Positions 14,506 through 23,732 are shown, numbered from the stretch's first letter. The stretch: 40,254 nt of DNA from Nitrospinaceae bacterium (GCA_029261515.1 JAJDBE010000043.1:1-40254); one strand, 5' to 3'. The notes: generated by a model not told the origin, from the letters alone. Numbers and translations are program-made.

Positions 14506-17364
14506 CTATTTTTTCTTGCTGTTTTCCGGCATCAAAATTTCGATACCCGCTTCTTTGAAAACTTTTATCACGGAAGCATTCAACCAGGAGGCGTTGTAGC
14601 CTTTTTTGGAATTCCCTTCAACCAGAATGGTGATTTTTTTCTCATCCGAATTTTCGGCAAGATCAGCGAGCGCCGGCAGAGCGGCCAGGATTTGCTTCTT
14701 GTCCGCAGTGAATTGCATCTGGACCGTCTTATCCTGGTCTTTTGCAGAAACCGGGGCGGACGCCTTCTCTGTTTCCTGCGGGCCGAAGGCCAGTTCTTTG
14801 ATCTTTAACGCACGTTGGTAAAGGGGTTCGGATTTATCATATTTCCCCATTTCATAATAAACTTCAGCCAGGTTATTGAGAGGTTCCTCTAAATCGGGAT
14901 GGTCCTGGCCGAGACTTTTTTCAAAAATTTTCAACGCCCGCTGTAAAAGCGGCTCGGCTTTCGAGAAATCATTCATTCCGCGATACATGACCGCAAGCTT
15001 GTTTAAAACCATCGCCACTTCAATGTGGTTCGGGTCCAGAGACATTTCTTTAATTTTCAGAGCGCGAATCAGAAGCGGATAGGCCTTGGCGTAATCCTTG
15101 ATCTCGCCATAAAATCCAGCCAGACAGGTCAAAGCTTCTCCCACACCAGGATGGTCCGGCCCCTGGGATTTTTCAGCAATCTGCAAAAGCCGAATATAAA
15201 GCGGCTCGGTGTTGGCCTGATCTCCCATCAAGGTATAAATGTCCGCCAGGTTCTTAAGCCCCTGCGCCACATCGGGATGATCCGAACCATAAGCCTTCTC
15301 ATAAATTTCGAGAGACCTTCGGAACAGAGGTCTGGCTTTTTCGTATTCTTTTTTATGCTTGTGCACATCCCCAAGGTTTTTGAGTGTCGCCGCGACTTCA
15401 GGATGATCGGGTCCCAATGATTTTTCGCAAATTTTCAACGCCCGGTTGTAAAGCGGTTCCGCCATCGCCAGATCGCCCTGGCTGCGGTAAAGATACGCGA
15501 GACGGGTCACGGTGGCGGCCACATCGGGATGATCCGCATGCAGGGATTTTTCCCGGATTTTCAAGGCGCGCAGGAGCAACGGTTCCGCCTCTGAATAGGA
15601 ACCTTTATTGCGGTAAAGATCCGCAAGGTTCATCAGTGAGGACGCCACGGCGGGGTGATCCCGGCCGCCGGTGACTTCACTGATCTCCAAGGACCGCTGC
15701 AGAAGAGGCTCGACCTTGCTGTAATCTCCCATTGCGTTGTATAGATCGGCCAGATGATTCAGGCAGAGGGACACTTCCTGATGGTCCTTGCCAAAATGAT
15801 CTTCAACGATCTTGAGCGCTCTTTGACAAAGCGGCTCCGCCTTGGCAAACTCGCCTTTTTTCTCGTACAACTGAGCCAGATTGGTCAGAGGTTGCGCCAC
15901 ATCGGGATGGTTCGGTCCCAGATTCTTCTCGCTGATTTTCAAGGACCGCAAAAGCAGGGGTTCTACTTTTGTTAAATCCCCGGATTTTTTATACAGGTCC
16001 GCCAGATTGTTAAGAGATTCGACGACGAAGGCGTGGTCCGGCCCCATGGCCTTCTCATAAATTTCCAAGGCCCGGCGCAGCATGGGTTCGGCCTTGACCG
16101 GGTCCTTCATGGCTTTATACAGGAGAGCCAGGCTGTTCAGGGATTGCGCCACATCCGGATGATGGGCGCCCAGAGCTTTTTCACGAATCTGTAAGGACTG
16201 GAGATAGAGCCGCTCGGCTTTGGGGTAATTCCCCATAGAATCGTACAACGCCGCCAGATTGTTCACGGTCGCGGCGATGTCGGGATGCTCCGCTTCGAGT
16301 GCGGTTTCGCGGATTTTCAACGCCCGTTGATAAAGCGGTTCCGCCTGAGAAAAATCGTGCTCGTTGCGGTAGAAATCCGCAAGACTGCTGAGGGTACCGG
16401 CCACATCCAGATGCTCCGCCCCCAGAGCCGTTTCCTGGATTTTCAAGGACCGGGTGAGCAGGGGTTCCATCTTGGCAACATTGCCGAGCTTTCCATACAC
16501 TCCCGCCAGTCCGTTCAGAAGAGGGGCCAATTCGATGCTGTCCCCTCCCTGGGATTTTTCCTTAATTTTTATCGCCCGCTGATAATCGGGTTCGGCTTTT
16601 GAATACTCCTCCATTTCATAATGCAGATCGCCAAGAAAACTCAAGCCCTCTGCCACTTCCGGATGATCCGATCCCAACCGCTTTTCCATGATCTGCAGGC
16701 CCTGCTGAACCAAAGGCTCAGCTTTCGCATAACTCTTCATGGCCCGGTACAATACCGCCAGGTTGTTAAGAGTGGCCGCAACATCGGGGTGATTCGGCCC
16801 CAGCGACATTTCTCTAAGCTTCAGTGCGCGCAGAAGCAGTGGCTCGGCTTTGGCGTAATCTCCCATGTCGTAATAATACAGTTCCGCCAAGTTGTTGAGA
16901 GATTCCGCAACGTCCGGGTGATCGGGCCGCAAGGACTTTTCACGAATCTTTAACGATTGCAGGAGCAACGGATAGGCCTTGGAGTAGTATCCCATGTCCT
17001 CGTAAAGGATCGCCAGGTTGTTGAGCGTGGTCGCCACCTCTGGATGGTCTGGTCCCAGGGACTTTTCACGAATTTTCAGCGAGCGCAGCAGCAAAGGTTC
17101 CGCCTTGGCCAGCTCTCCTTTATTACGGTACAACTCGGCCAGGTCATTGAGCGTAGACGCGACGTCCGGGTGATCGGGCCCATGCGATTTTTCTCCAATC
17201 TCAATCGACCTGAGAAGCAGGGGCTCCATTTTTTCGTAATCACTCTTGCTCTTATAAGATTTGACGAGCTTGCTGAGCGATTGGGCCACTTTTGGATGAT
17301 CGGGGCCAAACGTTTTTTCCAGAATGCTAAGGCTTAATTTTTTACTTAAAATTGGCGTGAACAT
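14506..17364 (-). CDS. Very large TPR protein, 20 kinesin-light-chain type repeats
   Basis: The 952-residue product has a short start (residues 1-19), then 20 back-to-back 42-residue units over residues 20-860, each of the form GPDHPxVAxxLNNLAxLY...KAEPLLxRALKIxEKSL (pieces quoted). Only unit 4 has an extra residue. Residues 861-952 form a different, unrecognised C-terminal domain with KKITILVEGNS and VIKVFKEAGIEILMP, which looks alpha/beta. There is no signal peptide, so it is probably cytoplasmic. Such arrays bind protein partners. AAGAGAG about nine bases before the ATG is a moderate ribosome binding site. It lies 81 bases behind the LuxR-type regulator on the same strand with no terminator between, so they may be one operon. 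Confidence 0.92.
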   Translation of the reverse strand: MFTPILSKKLSLSILEKTFGPDHPKVAQSLSKLVKSYKSKSDYEKMEPLLLRSIEIGEKSHGPDHPDVASTLNDLAELYRNKGELAKAEPLLLRSLKIREKSLGPDHPEVATTLNNLAILYEDMGYYSKAYPLLLQSLKIREKSLRPDHPDVAESLNNLAELYYYDMGDYAKAEPLLLRALKLREMSLGPNHPDVAATLNNLAVLYRAMKSYAKAEPLVQQGLQIMEKRLGSDHPEVAEGLSFLGDLHYEMEEYSKAEPDYQRAIKIKEKSQGGDSIELAPLLNGLAGVYGKLGNVAKMEPLLTRSLKIQETALGAEHLDVAGTLSSLADFYRNEHDFSQAEPLYQRALKIRETALEAEHPDIAATVNNLAALYDSMGNYPKAERLYLQSLQIREKALGAHHPDVAQSLNSLALLYKAMKDPVKAEPMLRRALEIYEKAMGPDHAFVVESLNNLADLYKKSGDLTKVEPLLLRSLKISEKNLGPNHPDVAQPLTNLAQLYEKKGEFAKAEPLCQRALKIVEDHFGKDHQEVSLCLNHLADLYNAMGDYSKVEPLLQRSLEISEVTGGRDHPAVASSLMNLADLYRNKGSYSEAEPLLLRALKIREKSLHADHPDVAATVTRLAYLYRSQGDLAMAEPLYNRALKICEKSLGPDHPEVAATLKNLGDVHKHKKEYEKARPLFRRSLEIYEKAYGSDHPDVAQGLKNLADIYTLMGDQANTEPLYIRLLQIAEKSQGPDHPGVGEALTCLAGFYGEIKDYAKAYPLLIRALKIKEMSLDPNHIEVAMVLNKLAVMYRGMNDFSKAEPLLQRALKIFEKSLGQDHPDLEEPLNNLAEVYYEMGKYDKSEPLYQRALKIKELAFGPQETEKASAPVSAKDQDKTVQMQFTADKKQILAALPALADLAENSDEKKITILVEGNSKKGYNASWLNASVIKVFKEAGIEILMPENSKKK
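14785..17307 (-). repeat. Tandem 126-base coding repeats
   Basis: The coding part for the TPR array consists of 20 units of 126 bases (one of 129). Units are recognisable at DNA level by recurring stretches such as ATCGGGATGATCCG-like strings on the plus strand and GGTTCGGCCTT, but they differ by many substitutions, so this is an old duplication series and not a recent expansion. Confidence 0.85.
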
Positions 17365-17445
17365 GGCGTTTTCTCTCTTACCTTCAGTACCGCGTGAATT
17401 TTCGTCTTAACTCGTTTATTTCTCAGCTTAAAAAAATAATTCCGT

Positions 17446-18558
17446 TCAACTCAGCTCAAAGTTATTTAGCGTGGCTACCAGTTGCGCGCGTGCGTGCACC
17501 CCCAGTTTTTGATGAATTCTTTTAAGGTGCGTTTTTACCGTATGCGGGCTGATGAACAGCCGGTTCGCGATTTCGGCGGCGTCGATGCCCTGCCGCAAGA
17601 GATCGCAGGCTTCCACTTCTCTTTTGGTCAATCCGGCTTCCCGCCGCAACAGTTCCAACCGGGAACGCGACTCCTGGACAGGTTTTACCTGCAACAACCA
17701 GGGGTCCTGGTCATCAAGACTCTTGCCCTTGATCGGGGAAAAGCACAATTTGTAGTCACCACTGGAAAGTGGATAAATCAGCTCTCTGATTTTGTTTGCG
17801 TCTCTCTCAAACGGCGGTATGTATTTAATCTTTTCGTTCTCTAACAACTCCGCCAAATCCTCTGCAAGCGAAGCCCCCAATTCCCTGGGAAACAGTTCTT
17901 CCCATGAAGGGTTGTTGTAGGTGATGTGCATGTCCCGGTCGATCACCGCCATCGCGGTTGGCGAATCGGCCAGAATATCCACCAAAGATTTATGCCGGGC
18001 CAGCTCCTCGGTCAACACAATGGTTTTGATCGTCATTAGCAGATGCGGACGAATCTGCTCCAAAAAGCAAACATCCCGCACCGACCAGTTTTTTTCACAG
18101 GGCAACCGCCGGTGAATGCCCGCCGCCAGATTGGCATCCCTGAGCGCAAGCGTGATGACCCCGGTTTGCGAGGTGTTGAAATAGCCATAGCCTTTTTCAG
18201 TTTCTGAAGCTCCCTTGATGAACGGGTCTTCCTGACTCATTCCACTCCCATTGGAAAAATCGATGTCCCGCGCGATGACCGGATGCGTGTGTGTGAGCAG
18301 CAAACCTGCCTTGGGATTGTTCTCGATAAACTCATTGATTGAAGAAATCTCCTGCTCCGGAATATTGATGCAGTCGATGAGTTTGGGACTCAAAAGATCG
18401 GGATCGAGCCAGGCATACAAGGCAGAATGCGCTTTGAGCTGAGGTAAAATTCGCGTTTCGAAAAGCGTCTTCAATGATTGACGGGAATTACACCGGTGCA
18501 AGTGTTCGATGATCTCCTGCATCGTGGAATGATCTTTGTCTGAAAATGAATTTACCAT
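17446..18558 (-). CDS. LuxR-type transcriptional regulator with PAS-like middle domain
   Basis: The 370-residue protein ends in a LuxR helix-turn-helix (about residues 308-366): LTKREVEACDLLRQG, AAEIANRLFISPHTVKTHL, LKRIHQKLG. Before it, around residues 190-240, LADSPTAMAVIDRDMHITYNN is typical of a PAS domain. The N-terminal 190 residues may be a GAF-like sensory region, which is not certain. There is no receiver domain with a phosphorylation site and no membrane helix. The start at 18558 is preferred over an open extension to a GTG at 18660, because AGGAAAGC precedes it. An 18-base palindrome lies about 93 bases upstream. The 20-repeat TPR gene follows downstream and is a likely target. Confidence 0.9.
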   Translation of the reverse strand: MVNSFSDKDHSTMQEIIEHLHRCNSRQSLKTLFETRILPQLKAHSALYAWLDPDLLSPKLIDCINIPEQEISSINEFIENNPKAGLLLTHTHPVIARDIDFSNGSGMSQEDPFIKGASETEKGYGYFNTSQTGVITLALRDANLAAGIHRRLPCEKNWSVRDVCFLEQIRPHLLMTIKTIVLTEELARHKSLVDILADSPTAMAVIDRDMHITYNNPSWEELFPRELGASLAEDLAELLENEKIKYIPPFERDANKIRELIYPLSSGDYKLCFSPIKGKSLDDQDPWLLQVKPVQESRSRLELLRREAGLTKREVEACDLLRQGIDAAEIANRLFISPHTVKTHLKRIHQKLGVHARAQLVATLNNFELS

Positions 18559-19108
18559 TGGAAGCTTTCCTGATTTTTTACCGATCCAAATGCTGCGATT
18601 TCTAGGAAATTTTAAATATCCTGGCTTGCCCCAAACCCTTATTCTAAATTCATAACTCACGAGTTATGGCCTGGGGATACACTCGGCTGACCCAGGGTCT
18701 TCCCCTCAAAGCCACGAACCCTCCAGGCAAGGCCGATCTAAACTACTGGATATTCATAAGTTATAAGCAGAATGAGTGCCAAACTCCGGCATTCCACATT
18801 AATTTTTATAACCGCCGGTTTTTCAAAGTTTTTTGAGCTTTTCCTTGCAAATCCCGCGTTTGTTTTCAGCACTAAAGCTCTATTGAATTTATAAAAATTA
18901 ATACGATTGATGAAAAATTTATACTCCTGAAATCCGCTCAAAACAGGGCTAAAATCGAATATCGGAGTGATAAACATTTGGAAATACAGCCTTTTAAAAT
19001 ACTCCACCTGGGGTATTGAAATTCGGGCCATAAAAGGTTTCAATAGAGACATTCAGGACAATTGAAAATACGGGAAGAACTTAGAGGCCCAAAGGCGGGG
19101 GTGGATGT
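18559..19108. other. Intergenic region between the LuxR gene and the second XRE gene
   Basis: These 550 bases separate divergent genes. They contain the palindrome at 18651-18668 and a related CATAAGTTATAAG string at 18756-18768. An open frame of 104 codons on the minus strand (18738-19052) is AT-rich, has no good ribosome binding site and no recognisable motif, so I do not call it. A G-rich GGCGGGGGTGG stretch directly before 19109 serves as ribosome binding site of the XRE gene. Confidence 0.45.
18651..18668. promoter_or_regulatory. 18-base palindrome upstream of the LuxR-type gene
   Basis: CATAACTC at 18651-18658 and GAGTTATG at 18661-18668 are perfect 8-base arms with a 2-base centre. 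Length and symmetry match the 18-20 base sites bound by LuxR-type dimers, and it lies about 93 bases upstream of the chosen start. Binding by this regulator is an inference. Confidence 0.45.
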
Positions 19109-19354
19109 ATGATTAGTCTTTCAAAAAATGATCTGAACTTAATGCCGGTAAAATCTTCCAATCGGGTCAGGCAAAGCCGGGAAACCAAAATGATGAGCAA
19201 GGCGGAGCTTGCCAGGCTTGCGGGAGTAACGGTTCAAACCATAGACCGGGTCGAAAAGGGATATGATTGCCGGTTGGACACCAAGCGCAAAATTCTATTG
19301 GCTCTTGGGTACAAATTGTCGGATCGATCGAGGATTTTTACTGAGGAAAATTGA
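19109..19354 (+). CDS. Small XRE-family DNA-binding regulator (paralogue of 9377-9718)
   Basis: The 81-residue product is little more than a helix-turn-helix: SRETKMMSKAELARLAGVT, VQTIDRVEKGYDCRL, TKRKILLALGYKLSDRS. It differs from the regulator at 9377-9718 mostly by conservative changes in this core and lacks the charged C-terminal tail. GGGGGTGG lies nine bases before the ATG. The ten N-terminal residues before the core differ in the two. It is transcribed alone on the plus strand, between the LuxR gene and the convergent outer-membrane barrel gene. The target is unknown; its position at the edge of the redox island makes a role there possible but untested. Confidence 0.88.
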   Translation: MISLSKNDLNLMPVKSSNRVRQSRETKMMSKAELARLAGVTVQTIDRVEKGYDCRLDTKRKILLALGYKLSDRSRIFTEEN

Positions 19355-19643
19355 GGGGACTCCCTCTTTCGCGCAGGAAGCGTTTGCTCATGCGATGCAA
19401 CGCTGTTCGCGGTAGGGCAAAGTTGCAACCGCTTTATTCTCTTCAAAGATGCTTTAACTTTTCTCCCTTAACCTCACCGGAAACACGAGAAAACCCACCT
19501 CGTCGCAAAAGAAAAAACGGAAGCCACCCACCATTTGAGGTTGTTTCCCTCCTCCGGTACCCGCTGATGGATGGTTTCCGTCAAATATTTTAAGCCGTTC
19601 GCGCTAAAAAACTGCCCCTATTGAAACAAAATCTCTGAGGCGA

Positions 19644-21092
19644 TTAGAATTGGATCAGGAACTCGGTGCGGCCGCCATAACCATTGTCCCGGTTTTCCTG
19701 AAACGCATAATGCGCGTCAAATTGAATCTGGACTCTCTGCGCCAGCCGTTGCTGTAATTGAAAACCCACCGCAAGATCGTCATTGCCGTTGCCGGTGGTA
19801 TTTTTTCTTCCTGCGACTTCAAGAACCAAATTGCGTCTGTGATTGTCCCAGAATGCCTGATAACCAAGGGCAAACCCCGCAACTTCGTTGGCAAAACTGT
19901 TGAGTTCCGAACCGAAGTTGCCGATGCTTGGCGAGGCAAAAAGAACACCCAGAGTTCCCAAGGGACCCCCAACCACAGGTTCCCGGCCCACCTGGGTGTA
20001 AGTGTCGATCGTGTAGAAAGGATTGAAATAAACGATGTCGTCGGAAGCGGAAGGCGTGTAGGAAATTTCCGCGGATAGCAATACCCCGTCTGCGGCGGCA
20101 AGAGTATCGGCGCCCTCGGCGATCGAACTGTTGACGCGAAACGTCGTGTTCAAATGGCCGATGCGTTGAGTGGAAGACAAACCGATATTAAAGCTGTCCT
20201 GCCCGCTCCCATTGCGGGAGTCATACACATAGACCATGTCCAGGTTCACGCTGCTGTATCTCAGATCGGCGGAGTTGAAAAATCCGAACATATTCGCCTC
20301 TTCATTGATCAAGGCGTTACTGCGACCCAACTCATCCCACCCATAGACCAGAGAAGACCTTAAATTGGAAACCCCCGGCAGGCGCACGTTATTTCTTACC
20401 AGGCCGACTGAGTCCACCGTATCGTTGATCATGATTCCATCTTGAAACAGAAGCGGCTGACGGCCTACGGAAAAACCAAAATCCAGCGCTGTGAACCCGT
20501 GCCGGTCGAGAACCGGAAACAGGCTCCCCAAGTCGCCCTCAAAAAACAGGGTGCGTATATCCCCGCTCAAGTCCTCGTTAAATCCGTCTTGAGAATCCGG
20601 TTCAAAGGTGTAACCGGAAAACCGGTCGGGCCGGTTCTGGTCGAAAGGACGCAGGCCGATAAGCAGTTTTTCAGTTCCGGTCAATTGCAGATTGGCAAAG
20701 AGATCAAGACGGTTCACCCACTCTGTGGTCCTGTCATTGACACCATTATCGAACGTTTGCACCGAAGTCCGCAAAGTACCAAAGACCCAGAGACGAGGTT
20801 GCCACACAGCGCCGCCGGGAAGCTCGAATCCGGAATGCAGTTTTCCGGTGTCTAGAAAGGGATCGCCAAATTCCCAGATGAGTCCGGGGCGGTCCGGCAA
20901 ATCTGAATTTTCCGGAGTTTGAAACGCGATGGGTTCGTCTGAGAGACGGCTGGTTTCGGTCGTTTCTCCTAAAGGGTACAACAAGTTATCGGCCAAAGCC
21001 GGTTGAGCGCCACCAAAAACTTTTCCAAAAGCTGCGATAACAACAAGCATCGAAGCAATAGTTCCGATTCCGCGGCTTTTAGATTTCGACAT
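19644..21092 (-). CDS. Outer-membrane beta-barrel protein (porin-like)
   Basis: This encodes 482 residues. A signal peptide (basic SKSKSRG, hydrophobic stretch, likely cut after PALA before DNLLYP) is followed by a chain with repeated alternating polar/hydrophobic stretches typical of barrel strands (for example QPRLWVFGTLRTS, RIGHLNTTFRVNS, RRNLVLEVAGRK) and ends in Phe (TEFLIQF), the usual C-terminal signature for outer-membrane assembly. It resembles alginate-export/porin-like barrels in style but the exact family is not certain. The TTG two codons upstream is ignored; ATG 21092 has AAGGAAAG before it. It follows the pentaheme lipoprotein gene by 72 bases on the same strand, so the two are probably one operon and may act together in the outer membrane. 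Confidence 0.82.
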   Translation of the reverse strand: MSKSKSRGIGTIASMLVVIAAFGKVFGGAQPALADNLLYPLGETTETSRLSDEPIAFQTPENSDLPDRPGLIWEFGDPFLDTGKLHSGFELPGGAVWQPRLWVFGTLRTSVQTFDNGVNDRTTEWVNRLDLFANLQLTGTEKLLIGLRPFDQNRPDRFSGYTFEPDSQDGFNEDLSGDIRTLFFEGDLGSLFPVLDRHGFTALDFGFSVGRQPLLFQDGIMINDTVDSVGLVRNNVRLPGVSNLRSSLVYGWDELGRSNALINEEANMFGFFNSADLRYSSVNLDMVYVYDSRNGSGQDSFNIGLSSTQRIGHLNTTFRVNSSIAEGADTLAAADGVLLSAEISYTPSASDDIVYFNPFYTIDTYTQVGREPVVGGPLGTLGVLFASPSIGNFGSELNSFANEVAGFALGYQAFWDNHRRNLVLEVAGRKNTTGNGNDDLAVGFQLQQRLAQRVQIQFDAHYAFQENRDNGYGGRTEFLIQF

Positions 21093-21164
21093 AGACAACT
21101 TTCCTTGTTTCAGTTTGACGTTAAAGATTGAGATGCCTGAACACTTTAAAATCTACCCGGTAGA

Positions 21165-23096
21165 CTATTCCGCGATGTTGAAGGTCATCTCCTTTTTCCA
21201 AAGAACCTCGCGTCCGGCCACAACTGCGTCGCCCACGGCTCTCGGGCTCATATTGAAATCGAAGCCCACATCCTGAATGGCGACCACAAGATTCACCGGG
21301 ACCATCTGCGCCTTTAAGCTGATTTCAGCCTTGTAAGGCCCTTTGCCCGTCAACGCATCGCCGTCGATCTTGTAGTTGGCCCAGCGATGTCCAAGAGGCT
21401 CAATCCCTTTTCTATGGTTGCGTTCGGTTGTCGGTTCCCCGCTTAAAATCAGCGATTGGATAGAGGGTCGAACGAAGGGAATTGTGGTTTGAGGATAAGG
21501 AATGGGAATGACCCGTTCCCGTTCGCCACCGCGCAAATTTTCCACAACAAACCGGGATTGCAGGTTGAAAATCTGGGAATCCAGGGGCATCTCTCCATTA
21601 TGAACAAAGGAAGATTCCCCATCGCGTAAGTCTCCATTGGGGTCGGTGTCGCCCGACTGGAAAATGACAGTCCCGTCACGGTCGGAGACTTTAACGTGGA
21701 GCCAGACCAGCCGTTCACCAGTAAACCCAGTGGGAACGTTGTGGCCATCGGTGCCGTTCTTTACCTGGACCTTGATCTTGACTCCATTTTTATCGGCTTT
21801 TTCCAGCACAATATTGCCCTGCTGGTAGCCATAACGCATCACCTCCAGGCGTTTTTCCCGAATGAAAGCCAGCCGCTTCAATTGCACCTCGATGATTTCG
21901 CGGGCATCGTACCGGTCGGTCGCCGAGTCCCAACGGTTCGGGAAAACAGCATCCTCAGGGACATTGTCTTCAAACTCATCTGTGCCCCACCCAGCTTTAT
22001 GATCGAACTTCAGCCACTCCTCAAGCGTCGCCAGCTCCTGCGCATCTGAATTATGCGGAAAAATACCGGGATGCAGCACGGAATAATCAGGGCCGGCAAA
22101 CAGGTGACTGGTCACCTTTCTTGGCTTGGTCGGCTTCCCACCCACGACTGCGGCAGGCCCCCGATCATAACCCGAAGGAATGCCCTGAGTTTTTCCCATG
22201 TGGCAATCCTGGCAGGTGACCCCCTTTTTGGCTGCGGGGGAAAGACGGTACTCGCTGAATGCCTCCTCCAAACGGAAACCATTAAACAAGGTCACATCAT
22301 GACAGCTACCGCAAAAAGTCGGCGTGGAAATGCTGTTGAACTGCCTGGCGTCGTTGTGAATTTTCCGGCCTTTCCCCTCGGCCTCTGTGGACACACGGTA
22401 CTGGTCCCGGTTATCCAGAACCCGGCCCAACTCTCTGTTCCCTGTAGGACCAAAGACCGGACTCAGGAGCCCCCCTTCGGCCAGAGCCAGACGGCCACTC
22501 ACTTTATTATATGTTTTATTTAAACGGTGACAGACGACGCAGGTAATGCCTTCGCGCGAGGTAGGATGGCGTTCAAGGTTGGAAATGTAAGAGGACTCTC
22601 CAAGGTTTGCGCCTACGGGACTATGACAACGAAGACAAAAATCACCATTGGTGCCACTGGCGAGCTGATTGATCTTGTTATTTGTTGCCAGATAAATCGG
22701 GCTGAGCTGGGCGTAAGAATGTTGGGATACCGACCATTCTTTATAATGCTTGGGATGACAGGTGCGGCAGGTTGCGGCAGACGGAAAGCGATTCTCCGCA
22801 AACAACGCCTCATGCTCTGCATAAGCATCCACTTCCGCCTCTTCACCATTGTCTTCATCTTCTTTCCCATCTGCAGATTCTTCCTCAGCTGTTACTTCGC
22901 CTTCCTTCTTCATCATTTTTTCGCCAGACGCGTCAGAGCCGGCCATCTTCTTGTCGGCCATTGCTTTGGCACCGACCTCCTGAGGCTTCGATTGACAGGA
23001 AGAAAGAAAACCCACAATGACCACCGTAAGAATCATCAGTAAAAAAAACTGGGAATATTTTTTACAGTCTTTTAGATCTATTTTTCTTCCAATCAT
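21165..23096 (-). CDS. Pentaheme c-type cytochrome lipoprotein
   Basis: The 643-residue product has a membrane-anchor/lipoprotein signal with lipobox LSSC (Cys34). The residue after the cysteine is Gln, not Asp, which by the E. coli rule favours the outer membrane. An acidic, low-complexity linker (about residues 45-100) follows. Five CxxCH motifs are visible (CRTCH, CLRCH, CVVCH, CGSCH, CQDCH), so five covalent hemes; the spacing resembles the cytochrome c554 family. The C-terminal 250 residues have no heme motif and contain NGTDGHNVPTGF and beta-rich segments, perhaps an Ig-like domain. ATG 23096 is chosen over a TTG because GGAG lies nine bases before it. It heads the operon with the barrel protein; an electron-transfer role is inferred. 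Confidence 0.88.
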   Translation of the reverse strand: MIGRKIDLKDCKKYSQFFLLMILTVVIVGFLSSCQSKPQEVGAKAMADKKMAGSDASGEKMMKKEGEVTAEEESADGKEDEDNGEEAEVDAYAEHEALFAENRFPSAATCRTCHPKHYKEWSVSQHSYAQLSPIYLATNNKINQLASGTNGDFCLRCHSPVGANLGESSYISNLERHPTSREGITCVVCHRLNKTYNKVSGRLALAEGGLLSPVFGPTGNRELGRVLDNRDQYRVSTEAEGKGRKIHNDARQFNSISTPTFCGSCHDVTLFNGFRLEEAFSEYRLSPAAKKGVTCQDCHMGKTQGIPSGYDRGPAAVVGGKPTKPRKVTSHLFAGPDYSVLHPGIFPHNSDAQELATLEEWLKFDHKAGWGTDEFEDNVPEDAVFPNRWDSATDRYDAREIIEVQLKRLAFIREKRLEVMRYGYQQGNIVLEKADKNGVKIKVQVKNGTDGHNVPTGFTGERLVWLHVKVSDRDGTVIFQSGDTDPNGDLRDGESSFVHNGEMPLDSQIFNLQSRFVVENLRGGERERVIPIPYPQTTIPFVRPSIQSLILSGEPTTERNHRKGIEPLGHRWANYKIDGDALTGKGPYKAEISLKAQMVPVNLVVAIQDVGFDFNMSPRAVGDAVVAGREVLWKKEMTFNIAE

Positions 23097-23701
23097 ATCC
23101 AATGTCTCCAGCTAGCGTTCTTGAAGATTGCCCTTCAGGACATCAAACCCAATCACAACAAAATGATTACTTTGGAAGCTTAAATTCGCAGACCCGATAA
23201 TCCGCAAGCCACCCATTTTTGATATAGAGCAAAACTTGGGCCAAAAGCTAAAAAACCAATAACCTCCAATTTTCCAATAGTTCTTAATAAATAATGAGAA
23301 GCCTCCACAAGCAGGATTTATAGTTTTTTATACAGCGTATAAATTTAGGAGCATCCTTGATTAACCGACAGCTTCAAAGACTATGAAAGAAAGTCAAACC
23401 TGCTGTTTTTTCGAAGACGGACTCCCTAAGCCAAGGAGACAATCACAAAACAAGGCAAAAAACTGAGGAAAGAAAATTAGCTTGCATATTGAATTACATT
23501 AACAGTATGTTAATTATCACAGCTTTAATCTTGCACGGATTTTATACCAAGTTTTATGATAATGGTAGTTATTTTTCACTAAGTTTATGATTTTTTAATT
23601 GATTTTTAATTGAACCATTTAAAATAAAATAATTATAACTCTTTAATTTTCAATTAATTCTATTTTCGCCATCGAGAAAACCAAAAGGGGGTAGCCGCAA
23701 A

Positions 23702-23732
23702 AAACATATTTACAATTTATGTAAATATGTTT
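23702..23732. promoter_or_regulatory. Perfect 13-base inverted repeat
   Basis: AAACATATTTACA (23702-23714) and TGTAAATATGTTT (23720-23732) are exact complements around a 5-base spacer. Skipping three A residues on the left, CGC and GCG extend the stem. No T-run follows on either strand, so it looks like a binding site for a dimeric regulator and less like a terminator. Confidence 0.65.

Noticed and set aside
14785..17307. Tandem repeats considered as a satellite or mobile array
   Set aside because: The 126-base period equals 42 codons and the frame is kept throughout, so it is a coding TPR array.
18738..19052. 104-codon minus-strand frame
   Set aside because: AT-rich with high Phe/Lys/Ile content and no ribosome binding site; lies in the intergenic region with palindromes.
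19351..19593. 80-codon frame after the second XRE gene
   Set aside because: Arg/Pro-rich chance frame without ribosome binding site or motif.
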